This document shows, piece after piece, positions 57,177-64,000 of a stretch of DNA of 64,000 bases. The position numbers and the translations under genes are program-made. Position 1 is the first letter of the stretch. Every line of letters starts with the position of its first letter. Location of the stretch: assembly GCF_021395205.1 (NCBI RefSeq), contig NZ_JAJVCS010000005.1, forward strand, positions 242,901 through 306,900. The letters run 5' to 3'. A model generated the notes under the pieces. The model was not told where the DNA came from. It worked only from the letters and a program-made list of their open reading frames with translations, and did not search any database. Origin of the DNA: Polynucleobacter sp. IMCC 30228 (lineage in GTDB: Bacteria > Pseudomonadota > Gammaproteobacteria > Burkholderiales > Burkholderiaceae).

Positions 57177-57857
57177 ATGAATTTAACTGCGGAACAAAAA
57201 GAATCGATTCGCTTACGGTATTTAGAGGTGGACACATCAAATGTTGCTGATGTTTTAGATAATCTGAATTTATTGCAGCAAGGATTAGCGGCTGACTTTA
57301 GACCTTACCCTGAAACTTGCAAGCGCTTGGCAGGGTGGGCCTATACCATTCGAGGGCAAATGACTCCTTATGCTCAAGGTGGTGATGCCGATAAGATGGC
57401 AGCATGTCAAGGCTTGTCTCCGGGCGAGATTAGCGTGTGGAGCGGCAATGGCGAAGGCATTTGTTATTTTGGCGAGTTAATTGCGCTCGGCATGAAGGAA
57501 AGAGGGTGTGTAGGCGCATTACTTGATGGGGGCATTCGTGATGTGCGTTGGCTTGGAGAGCATCAATTTCCTGTATTTGCACGCTATAAAACCTCAGTCC
57601 AATCAATAGGAAGATGGAAGGTGAATGCTTGGCAGATACCAGTTTATCTTCGTGGCCATGATGGTAGCAATGTAACCGTACGCCCTGGCGATTTCATTTT
57701 GGCAGATGAAGATGGAGGCATTGTGATTCCGGTCGAGATAGTAGAAAGTGTCTTAATCGAGGCAGAGCGTTTAACTGTGATCGAGAAAAATATTCGCACT
57801 GAAATTGCCAGCGGACTTAGTCTTGCAGAAGCGTTAAAAAAATATGGACATGTTTAA
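57177..57857 (+). CDS. RraA-family protein (oxo-acid aldolase/decarboxylase-like)
   Basis: A 226-residue RraA-fold protein. Signatures: DTSNVADVLDNLNLLQQGL at the N-terminus, GICYFGELIALGMKERGCVGALLDGGIRDVRWL (~95-130) with the RD pair of the active site, and PGDFILADEDGGIVIPVEIVESVL. Metal-dependent aldolases of this family usually have an acidic residue two positions after the RD pair; here it is Trp (RDVRW), so activity may differ from HMG/CHA aldolase. Related proteins decarboxylate oxaloacetate. It is the last gene of the Bug/Rid/AspDH operon (46 bp gap). Confidence 0.82.
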   Translation: MNLTAEQKESIRLRYLEVDTSNVADVLDNLNLLQQGLAADFRPYPETCKRLAGWAYTIRGQMTPYAQGGDADKMAACQGLSPGEISVWSGNGEGICYFGELIALGMKERGCVGALLDGGIRDVRWLGEHQFPVFARYKTSVQSIGRWKVNAWQIPVYLRGHDGSNVTVRPGDFILADEDGGIVIPVEIVESVLIEAERLTVIEKNIRTEIASGLSLAEALKKYGHV

Positions 57858-57903
57858 GGCCTTACTGAATGTCTTCAATTCTGCAAATACTTGACTAAAT
57901 TAC

Positions 57904-57932
57904 TTGACAATTAGCAATGATTCAGATATAGT
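57904..57932 (+). promoter_or_regulatory. Near-consensus sigma70 promoter of a presumed small RNA
   Basis: TTGACA (57904-57909) and TATAGT (57927-57932) are separated by exactly 17 bases. The -35 is perfect and the -10 matches TATAAT at five of six. It is unusually strong and faces a stretch with no gene, so it should drive RNA from about 57938. Confidence 0.85.
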
Positions 57933-57935
57933 GTA

Positions 57936-58190
57936 GGTTCTGGTCAGGACTCGTTCTGACCAAGAGGTCGGAGCTAGAACCAATAGGCTATTGTCAAGGA
58001 TGCCCGGCCTCTCAAAAGTAATACGTAGTTAACCGCCAGAGACAAACTGGTGAGATCGGGGGAAATCCCCTCCAGCGGAATACTGGTAAACACAGGCTAA
58101 GCTGCAGAGATAAGTACTGTCAGTCAATGCCCAAAATTCATTATTGTTACAGAGTTAAAACCAGCTCCACTGGGGTCTTGTTCCGTTCTT
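57936..58190 (+). ncRNA. Candidate structured non-coding RNA, family not recognised
   Basis: The stretch has no reading frame of note and begins just after a strong promoter. It folds into clear helices. GGTCAGGA(CTCG)TTCTGACC is an 8-bp hairpin (57942-57961). AGAGGTCGG (57963-57971) pairs with CCGGCCTCT (58004-58012), 9 bp. CAATA-GGC-TATTG is an inner hairpin (57981-57993). The 5' end GGTTCT (57936-57941) pairs with AGAACC (57976-57981) across the 9-bp helix, a pseudoknot or switch. Downstream, CCGC (58033-58036) closes with GCGG (58075-58078) over a GGGG-GAAAT-CCCC hairpin. The end is not fixed; a T-rich stretch lies at 58178-58196. I found no match to tmRNA, RNase P, 6S or SRP RNA. Confidence 0.6.
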
Positions 58191-58745
58191 TTATTGGTCA
58201 AGCTTGGTAATTTTGTTGCCTTGAATGCCTATGCCAGCCATCAATCCTTTTTGACTAAAGATAAATGCGTAAATATCAACTTGTGTGTTGATAGAAGTCA
58301 TTGATGTCGCAAATCCTTGATCGACGACGACAATGCTCGGACCAGTACCAATTTCAAAGCCTTGAGTCGAATCAAGCGCGTCAAGCGCACTTTCTTTCAT
58401 AAAAAATAGCACATAGCCATATTGTTGAGCTCCAGCTTGTAATCCAAATGAGCCGCCAGCAGTATTGTAGTAAGCAGTCGGCTTATTTTTTTTCCACAAC
58501 ACACCTTCACCATAGTGGCCACCAATCATAAAGCCTGCTTTAGTAATTACTGGAAAGACCAGAACAGCTATTGCCGATGCATTTAACTTTCTCGCTTCAA
58601 CATTTTCTTTCAGTAAATTAGTGAGGGCTGTTTTAGAACTATTGTTCAACTCAGATACGTTTACGGCTAAGGCCGAGGGGCTAAATAGCTGTAGAAAAAA
58701 CAAGCTAGAAATTAGAAAGTAAATACTGCAAATGACTTTTTTCAT
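58191..58745 (-). CDS. SYLF (Ysc84) domain exported lipid-binding-type protein
   Basis: A 184-residue exported protein with signal (~1-27, ending ALAV). The SYLF pattern is present: VFPVITKAGFMIGGHYGEGVL, GGSFGLQAGAQQYGYVLFFM, FEIGTGPSIVVVDQGF and the C-terminal VDIYAFIFSQKGLMAGIGIQGNKITKLDQ. These proteins bind lipids and are common small periplasmic proteins in proteobacteria. It is on the minus strand and ends beside the presumed RNA. Function in detail unknown. Confidence 0.82.
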   Translation of the reverse strand: MKKVICSIYFLISSLFFLQLFSPSALAVNVSELNNSSKTALTNLLKENVEARKLNASAIAVLVFPVITKAGFMIGGHYGEGVLWKKNKPTAYYNTAGGSFGLQAGAQQYGYVLFFMKESALDALDSTQGFEIGTGPSIVVVDQGFATSMTSINTQVDIYAFIFSQKGLMAGIGIQGNKITKLDQ

Positions 58746-58815
58746 TGGAATTTAAAGAATTAATTTGATAAAAATAGTTTATTCTATATTTTTTAAATTA
58801 TATCAAGGTCGCTGC

Positions 58816-59991
58816 ATGAGTCATTCATCTCGCCGTTACTTTTTACAATCGTCCGCAGTTGGAGTTGCTGCCTTAATTGGCAACTCGGCACTCGGGAGCA
58901 CTCCTGACATTCGCAAAATTACCCCACCGAATTTTAATGACGCTTATTTAGGCCAGCGAATTCTATGCTACCGCCCCATGAGACATGGCTCACCTAATTT
59001 AAGTGTAGTAAAAGAGGGAAATAAAATCATTGCCCATAATTATGGCCATGGGGGCAGTGGTTGGACTTTAGGTCCCGGTTCTGCAAACTATGTAAACGAG
59101 CTACTGATCAATACTCAGTATGCGATGGACCTTGCTAATAAAGCTACGCCTATCGCCATCATTGGCGTCGGCGTAATTGGCCTTTTCACGGCATATGATT
59201 TAAACAAGCGGGGTTTTAGCAATATTACTATCTATGCTGATCGAGTCGATTCATTAACTTCTCATAATGCTGGCGGTCTACTCGCGCCAGTATCGATGGA
59301 TAATTCACCTGAGATGCAGGTCACCATCGACCGAATCGGGGTAGAAGCTTATCGCTTTTATGATGGTATTGCTAAAAATAAGAATAAAGACTTTAAAGGG
59401 GGCGCATTAATTGTGCCAACTTATTTTAATAATCGCCAAGACTCAGGATTAGAGCCCTATGTTGGAGTTGTTATGCAGCCAGCAAAAGAGGTGATATTGG
59501 ATTTTGGAAATGGCACCACCAGACCCATGGTGGTTTATGACGATGGTATATATATGGATACAGCTACCCTGATGGGAGAATTGCACCAATATATTAAGGC
59601 TAACAAGATTAAAATTGTTAAAAAGAAAATTAATTCTTTTGCAGAGGTTCAGCAAAAATTTATTTTTAACTGTAGCGGCCTAGGATCAAATCAATTGGCA
59701 AACGATGCCGAAGTAGTGCCAGTTCAAGGGCATTTAATTATGCTAAAAAATCAAATACCACAAAACATGAATTATATGATTTTGGTTTACTTTGGCGAAG
59801 GCAAGACTGAGGCGAACCAAAAGGTAAAACGCTCGTTCTATATTTTTCCTAAACGCTTAGCTAACTCAACACCCAAAGATATTGGGGTTATAGGCGGCAC
59901 ATTTATTGAGGGAGGCAATCCAAATATGCCCAATCTTAAAGAGTTTGATTTGCTGCTGAAGGGGGCGAAGGAGTTTTACGGCTTAAGTTAA
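58816..59991 (+). CDS. Tat-exported FAD-dependent amine/D-amino-acid oxidase-like protein
   Basis: A DAO-family flavoprotein of ~391 residues. The ATG at 58816 is preferred to 58765 because it begins MSHSSRRYFLQSSAVGVAALI, a twin-arginine signal (SRRYFLQ). The FAD-binding motif AIIGVGVIGLFTAYDLNKRG lies near residue 112 of the mature frame, after a ~110-residue N-terminal extension unusual for the family. Later family elements are GGLLAPVS, FNCSGLGSNQLAND and GVIGGTFIEGG. It probably oxidises a D-amino acid or amine in the periplasm. It stands alone. Confidence 0.78.
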   Translation: MSHSSRRYFLQSSAVGVAALIGNSALGSTPDIRKITPPNFNDAYLGQRILCYRPMRHGSPNLSVVKEGNKIIAHNYGHGGSGWTLGPGSANYVNELLINTQYAMDLANKATPIAIIGVGVIGLFTAYDLNKRGFSNITIYADRVDSLTSHNAGGLLAPVSMDNSPEMQVTIDRIGVEAYRFYDGIAKNKNKDFKGGALIVPTYFNNRQDSGLEPYVGVVMQPAKEVILDFGNGTTRPMVVYDDGIYMDTATLMGELHQYIKANKIKIVKKKINSFAEVQQKFIFNCSGLGSNQLANDAEVVPVQGHLIMLKNQIPQNMNYMILVYFGEGKTEANQKVKRSFYIFPKRLANSTPKDIGVIGGTFIEGGNPNMPNLKEFDLLLKGAKEFYGLS

Positions 59992-60071
59992 AAATTGCTT
60001 TATCAGTTAGACTAAGAATTCCCATATCTTATGGGTAAAAATAAGTAAAAAAATAACAAGAGGAGAGCACA

Positions 60072-60779
60072 ATGTATTTTTATAAATCTATCTTAGGATC
60101 AGTTCTAATACTTAGCGCTGGTGCAGTGCATGCACAAGCTTCAAGCTTTAATGGCGCATTTGGGCAGCTTGGTATTGGATATGAGCAATCATCGCCAAGT
60201 TCAGTTAGTAGCTCAGCCGCATTTAATGGATACGCCATTCCCGCTAACTCATCCATGGGAAATTCAAGTTATTTAATTGGCACAGGTTCGGTGGGTTATT
60301 ACGCCGATATTGCTAAAGGCTATTTATTAGGCGTCGGCGCCGAATATACCTTAGGAGGTAGCGCGCAAAATTATACGGAGTCAGGGAGCATACGAGGTAC
60401 AACTTATAGTTCGGGAAATTATTATTACCAAAAAAACTATTCTTATAATATTTTTCTCTCTCCTGCCATGGTGGTTGGCACGAATGGCTTAGCGTATTTG
60501 AAGGTTGGTTATAGCGGCGCACAGTACAAGCAATTTACATCCTTATCGTCTAATTACACTGGCTATTCATTGGGTCTTGGATATAAGCAAATCATTTCAG
60601 GCGGTCTCTATGGTTTTGGCGAAGTAAATTATGCAAATTACGGCAACCAAACTGTTTCTACTAGTGCAAGAGTAAATACTGGCGCTACTGGTACGGGGGC
60701 TGTCGATACCTTAATAGCCTCTGGCACCAATGGGATGAGTACTTTAAATTTCCTGGTTGGCGTAGGATATAAGTTTTAA
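60072..60779 (+). CDS. Outer-membrane beta-barrel protein (porin-like)
   Basis: A 235-residue protein with signal (~1-22, ending HAQ). Alternating strands with many Tyr and Gly follow (FGQLGIGYEQSS, GSVGYYADIAKGYLLGVGAEYTLGG, AYLKVGYSGAQYKQFTS, YTGYSLGLGYKQII). A terminal Phe (GVGYKF) fits recognition by the BAM complex. It resembles OmpW/OmpA-type 8-stranded barrels but no family is firmly recognised. AGAGGAGAG precedes the ATG, and a rho-independent terminator follows. Confidence 0.75.
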   Translation: MYFYKSILGSVLILSAGAVHAQASSFNGAFGQLGIGYEQSSPSSVSSSAAFNGYAIPANSSMGNSSYLIGTGSVGYYADIAKGYLLGVGAEYTLGGSAQNYTESGSIRGTTYSSGNYYYQKNYSYNIFLSPAMVVGTNGLAYLKVGYSGAQYKQFTSLSSNYTGYSLGLGYKQIISGGLYGFGEVNYANYGNQTVSTSARVNTGATGTGAVDTLIASGTNGMSTLNFLVGVGYKF

Positions 60780-60822
60780 GTGTTTCAGAAGTCTTAGAAT
60801 TATCAAGGGCTAAATCAGTAAT

Positions 60823-60850
60823 CCCCCGCTAGAAATGGTGGGGGTTTTTT
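60823..60850 (+). terminator. Intrinsic terminator after the outer-membrane barrel gene
   Basis: CCCCCGC (60823-60829) pairs with GTGGGGG (60838-60844), one G-T pair, over an 8-base loop. It is followed by TTTTTT (60845-60850). It lies 44 bp past the stop of the barrel gene. Confidence 0.85.
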
Positions 60851-60971
60851 ATTAGAAGAATCGTAAGAAATTTATTTTGCATGATTACTGCTTCTCGAAT
60901 ATCCCAGTTTAAGAATCGATCACATTAAAAGCGAAATATATTATTAACATTAAATTGAAAAAGAAGAGCTA

Positions 60972-62312
60972 TTGCATAAATCGAATGAAATTGTAATTGT
61001 AGGAGACGGATTTGCTGCCGCCATCATGGTTATCCATCTTTTACGCAAGGGAGTCCCTGCTTCATCTATTACTCTTATTGGGCCAGGAGAAATCGGACGC
61101 GGAAATGCCTATTCCTGTGCGAGCCAATCGTATCGGCTTAATGTTCGCGAGGATCTACTCATTACTTTTTCAGATGATCCTTTGCATTTTGCAAGGTGGG
61201 CACAGAGCCATATTCATGACCCAGAAGCAAAAACGACAGCTGGATATTTTTATAGGCGGCATGATTTTGGCCGTTATATTTCTGAACTAGTGTCGCATGA
61301 ATTAGGTTTGCGGCAACTGAAACGTATCCCCACCAAGGTTACGCAAATTCTTCGTAGAGGAGATGATTGGACTCTTAGTCTAAGTAATCAGGATCAGCTC
61401 ATCGCTAAACAGCTCATTATTGCAACAGGTAATGCGCCACCTAGCTGGCCTTGTAATGTAAATACAAAGCTTGCTTCCCCAACTTGGATTCATACTCATC
61501 TGGTAGAAAATCCATGGGCCGGCGAGTATCTGCAAGAAGTAGGATCTCATGAAGATATTATTTTGCTCGGCGGCGGATTAACGGCGCTTGATGCGATAAA
61601 CGCGCTTGTAGAACAGGGTCACCGCGGCATGATTTATGTAATTAGCCCACGAAAAATCTTTCCTCCAGTTCAAGCGCCGTGGCAAAGACAGCAGGAGCCT
61701 AAATGGCCTAAGCAGTTAAGCCCACGACGCTTTATCCGGTTTATGCGTGAGTATCTTCCCTCTGTTGATGCAGCTACTTCAGAATGGCAATGTTCTTGGG
61801 AAGAATTAAGGGTTAATTTAAATACGATTTGGCAGCAATTTTCTTCTAAACAGCGTCTTATTTTATTGAAACGGGTAGGTTGGATCTGGTCTTTATACCG
61901 CTTTCGGGCCTCACCTCAAACCATTGCTAGCTATGAGCAATTAAGAGCAAAAAATCAGATTCATTTCATCTTGGGTCGAGCACAGCTAATTAGCTGTGCT
62001 CGACCTAATATTAAAGTGCTACTAGATAATGGTTACGAGGCAGTAGGTGAGAGAATAATTAATTGCACGGGTGTTGGGGTCGATCCTTTATTGAGCAATT
62101 TGATCACTAGCCAACTTGCCATACCTGACGATCTACAGCAATCAATTGCAGTAGACACCAATCTCCGAGTGCTCGACTCGAATCAAAAAGCATGGGAGAA
62201 CTTGTGGCTAATTGGTCCAGCCACAATGGGCAGTTTGGGCGATGTCGTAGCCGCGAGCGCCATTACTAAGCAGGCGGAGCAATTAGCAGAGCAGATGAAA
62301 ATGCGTGTGTAA
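60972..62312 (+). CDS. FAD/NAD(P)-binding protein, NAD_binding_9 type
   Basis: A 446-residue flavoprotein. The start is a TTG (60972) with AAGAAGAG before it; the next in-frame ATG lies ~18 codons on, after the FAD motif has begun. IVIVGDGFAAAIMVIHLLRKG is the FAD motif, and IILLGGGLTALDAINALVEQG (~193) the second dinucleotide motif. QAPWQRQQEPKWP is in the typical middle. NCTGVGVDP and LWLIGPATMGS complete the C-terminal FAD part. The family (PF13454-like) acts as lysine/ornithine oxygenase-like or hydroxylase-type enzymes, but no substrate is known. Single gene. Confidence 0.75.
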   Translation: MHKSNEIVIVGDGFAAAIMVIHLLRKGVPASSITLIGPGEIGRGNAYSCASQSYRLNVREDLLITFSDDPLHFARWAQSHIHDPEAKTTAGYFYRRHDFGRYISELVSHELGLRQLKRIPTKVTQILRRGDDWTLSLSNQDQLIAKQLIIATGNAPPSWPCNVNTKLASPTWIHTHLVENPWAGEYLQEVGSHEDIILLGGGLTALDAINALVEQGHRGMIYVISPRKIFPPVQAPWQRQQEPKWPKQLSPRRFIRFMREYLPSVDAATSEWQCSWEELRVNLNTIWQQFSSKQRLILLKRVGWIWSLYRFRASPQTIASYEQLRAKNQIHFILGRAQLISCARPNIKVLLDNGYEAVGERIINCTGVGVDPLLSNLITSQLAIPDDLQQSIAVDTNLRVLDSNQKAWENLWLIGPATMGSLGDVVAASAITKQAEQLAEQMKMRV

Positions 62313-62531
62313 AGCTCTGGAGCACACTCTATTAATTTGTCTCTAAAACTGATCTAATTTATGCATGAATTTACATAAAACATCAGCCAAGCTCCTCAAT
62401 ATAACCGCTAGGAACGGAAAAGCTGGTAGCATGATGCCTAAGTTGATTGCTGGTGAAAAAAGGGAAGATCAAACCACTATTTCAGTTACAAAAATCTGAT
62501 CTTAAAATAGGCTTTATTAAATATTCTTCTT

Positions 62532-64000
62532 ATGAGCAAAGATAAAAAGTTTTTACCAAATTTTATAAAACAAAATATAAATCTAAGGATTAGCATAAGC
62601 GTTATATTTCTAATGCTAATTATTCCTGCATTTATTACTTTTATTTTTTATTCTTATCGCACTAACTATTTAATCTATAAGCAAAATGCAATTAATTTAG
62701 TTGTGAGGGCAAACGAAGAATCAATTCATAGTTTAATTGAATTTCTTGATCCAATAGTGGATGCGGTAAGAGTGACTTCAAAGATGGTTGCCTCCAATCC
62801 TGAGTTGATAAATCAAGAAAAGATTACTGAGCATAGTATTGTTAATTTAGAAAATAATTTAAATGTAGTAAGCTATTTTTTATCTTCAAAAGATGGCTCA
62901 TTTAGACAGGTACAAAGGACTAATCAGGCCATTCCCATTGCAGGACGTGTTCCTCCGGAGGGATCACAATATGTGAGTTGGGTGATTGATCGTAGTAAAA
63001 ATCAGAATGGAGAGTCTACCTATACCTTTTTTAAGTCCTGGGGTGATGTGATAGCAAAGTTCACATCCCCAAACAAATATGATCCTCGAGAAAGACCTTT
63101 TTATAAAGGCATAACTAAAAATTTCTCAGAAGGAAAGTTTGATATACCTCTAATAGAGGACCCATATTTTACTAATAGCACTAAACAAGCTGTTATTAGC
63201 ATTAGCCATCCTATTACAGTCAGTAATCAACTATTAGGAAGCGTCACTGCTCAAGTTAAAGTTGCATCATTTGCTGATTTTTTACTCAAAAATAAAATTA
63301 GCAAAAATAGTCAGACTATTATTTTTAACGAACAGGGCGATGTAATTGTTCACCCTGAAGTAAATTTAGGTTTTATTAAAGAAAAAGATACTTTAGTACC
63401 TAGGAAGATTGTAGATCTAGATTCATCTCCTGCTTCGGTAGCTAAAAAAATATATGACCAAATTGGATCGAAACAGATTGAATTTACTTTTGGGGAAAAT
63501 AAAGTTCCCTATCTTGCAAATTTTAATTCTTTTCCTGCCAATTATATAAAGCCTTGGATCGTCATGACAGTTGTTCCTCTAGATGATTTTATGGCTGAGC
63601 TTAATATAATCAATCAAAGGTTAATTATCTTTGGTATCTTTGCATTTATCTTAATTGCATTTCTGACATTCTATTTTTCGAAACTGATATCTAAACCTTT
63701 AGAATCCCTCACAACTGAAATTCAAAATATATTCACTTTTAAAAGTGATGATTATCCACAGGTTACCTCTAGTATTTATGAAATTAGTACATTATCTAAT
63801 GCTATCAAAAGGTTAAAGTCGACAATAGCTGCCTTTACTTCCTATGTACCTAAGGACCTTGTCAATGACCTGTTAAGTTCAGGCAAAGCTATTGAGCTAG
63901 GTGGTGAGAGTCGTTATCTCACTGTTTTATTCTCAGATTTAAAAGACTTCTCCACGCTATCTGAAATCACACCTTCCAGAGAGCTACTATTACGAGTTTC
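62532..64000 (+). CDS. Membrane-bound class III adenylate/guanylate cyclase with dCache sensor, 3' truncated by window edge
   Basis: The frame runs open from the ATG at 62532 to the end (489 codons, no stop). An N-terminal membrane helix (~24-42) is followed by a large periplasmic double-Cache sensor, with DPRERPFYKG near residue 185. A second helix sits near 361-382 (LIIFGIFAFILIAFLTFYF), then a short HAMP-like linker (SKPLESLTTEIQNI). The cyclase domain begins with FTSYVPKDLVNDLL and LTVLFSDLKDFSTLSE, the metal-binding Asp being in FSD. It would make a cyclic nucleotide in response to a periplasmic ligand. The rest of the catalytic domain is beyond the window. The local composition is AT-rich. 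Confidence 0.85.
   Translation, partial: MSKDKKFLPNFIKQNINLRISISVIFLMLIIPAFITFIFYSYRTNYLIYKQNAINLVVRANEESIHSLIEFLDPIVDAVRVTSKMVASNPELINQEKITEHSIVNLENNLNVVSYFLSSKDGSFRQVQRTNQAIPIAGRVPPEGSQYVSWVIDRSKNQNGESTYTFFKSWGDVIAKFTSPNKYDPRERPFYKGITKNFSEGKFDIPLIEDPYFTNSTKQAVISISHPITVSNQLLGSVTAQVKVASFADFLLKNKISKNSQTIIFNEQGDVIVHPEVNLGFIKEKDTLVPRKIVDLDSSPASVAKKIYDQIGSKQIEFTFGENKVPYLANFNSFPANYIKPWIVMTVVPLDDFMAELNIINQRLIIFGIFAFILIAFLTFYFSKLISKPLESLTTEIQNIFTFKSDDYPQVTSSIYEISTLSNAIKRLKSTIAAFTSYVPKDLVNDLLSSGKAIELGGESRYLTVLFSDLKDFSTLSEITPSRELLLRV

Noticed and set aside
58162..58175. CCAGCTCCAC, like the 3' end of tmRNA (a common integration site)
   Set aside because: Only about ten bases match, and no other tmRNA part or tag reading frame is present, so neither tmRNA nor an attachment site can be claimed.
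58765..58815. Earlier ATG for the Tat-signal oxidase
   Set aside because: It would put 17 extra hydrophobic residues before the twin-arginine motif; the ATG at 58816 gives a normal Tat signal.

Overview
The window looks like a chromosomal segment of a freshwater betaproteobacterium of the Burkholderiaceae, most likely Polynucleobacter or a close relative. The clues are Bug-type (tripartite tricarboxylate family) binding proteins, the DUF2844/DUF3443 pair, a gspC gene divergent from gspGHIJKLMNDEF, a three-subunit Aor-type aldehyde oxidoreductase, moderate-to-low GC, and very tight gene packing with several convergent stop codons that overlap. The genus is inferred from gene content only. No tRNA, rRNA or CRISPR array was seen.

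Layout. 1-5.2 kb: the end of a membrane-bound formate dehydrogenase operon (fdhA partial, fdhB, a small lipoprotein, the cytochrome b subunit and a small exported protein), a DUF6352-like gene, and an orphan tungstate-binding protein (tupA). 5.3-10.3 kb: housekeeping and accessory genes (VOC protein, TPR protein, MFS carrier, phosphatase-like protein, RhlE helicase). 10.3-17.2 kb: hemN behind a perfect FNR-type box, a solitary acsF (aerobic Mg-protoporphyrin ester cyclase), and a divergent five-gene operon for a tungsten aldehyde oxidoreductase (polyferredoxin, catalytic and FAD subunits, MoaD-like protein, small unknown). A second FNR-like box lies between acsF and the aor operon. 17.2-35.4 kb: secreted or lipoprotein genes (DUF3443, DUF2844, a GH5 glycosidase, an outer-membrane barrel, an M23 peptidase, a Cys-rich protein) around a nearly complete type II secretion locus. 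35.4-41.1 kb: a ThDP enzyme divergent from a TauD-type dioxygenase, a VOC protein, a sulfatase and a Bug receptor, possibly for organosulfur scavenging. 41.2-47.7 kb: a minus-strand phosphonate-type ABC transporter (phnDCEE), a HAD phosphatase and a Bug receptor gene broken by an IS3-family element. The element has exact ends, a 4-bp target duplication and a frameshift site. 47.8-54.5 kb: DUF1993, katG and a split ferric-iron ABC transporter with a Fur-like box. 54.5-57.9 kb: a Bug receptor, Rid-like, aspartate-dehydrogenase-like and RraA-like operon that could convert aspartate or a related imine-forming acid to pyruvate. 57.9-58.2 kb: a gene-free stretch with a near-consensus sigma70 promoter and a strongly structured, pseudoknot-capable RNA that I cannot assign. 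58.2-64 kb: a SYLF protein, a Tat-exported flavin oxidase, an outer-membrane barrel, a flavoprotein, and the start of a membrane-bound class III nucleotide cyclase that runs off the edge.

How the parts connect. Formate dehydrogenase, the tungstate-binding protein and the aldehyde oxidoreductase form a tungsten (or molybdenum) redox theme within 17 kb. The FNR-like boxes at hemN and between acsF and aor suggest oxygen control of tetrapyrrole synthesis and aldehyde oxidation. The type II secretion locus sits beside several plausible export substrates. The right half is dominated by nutrient scavenging (sulfur, phosphorus, iron, carboxylates), as expected for an oligotrophic planktonic bacterium.
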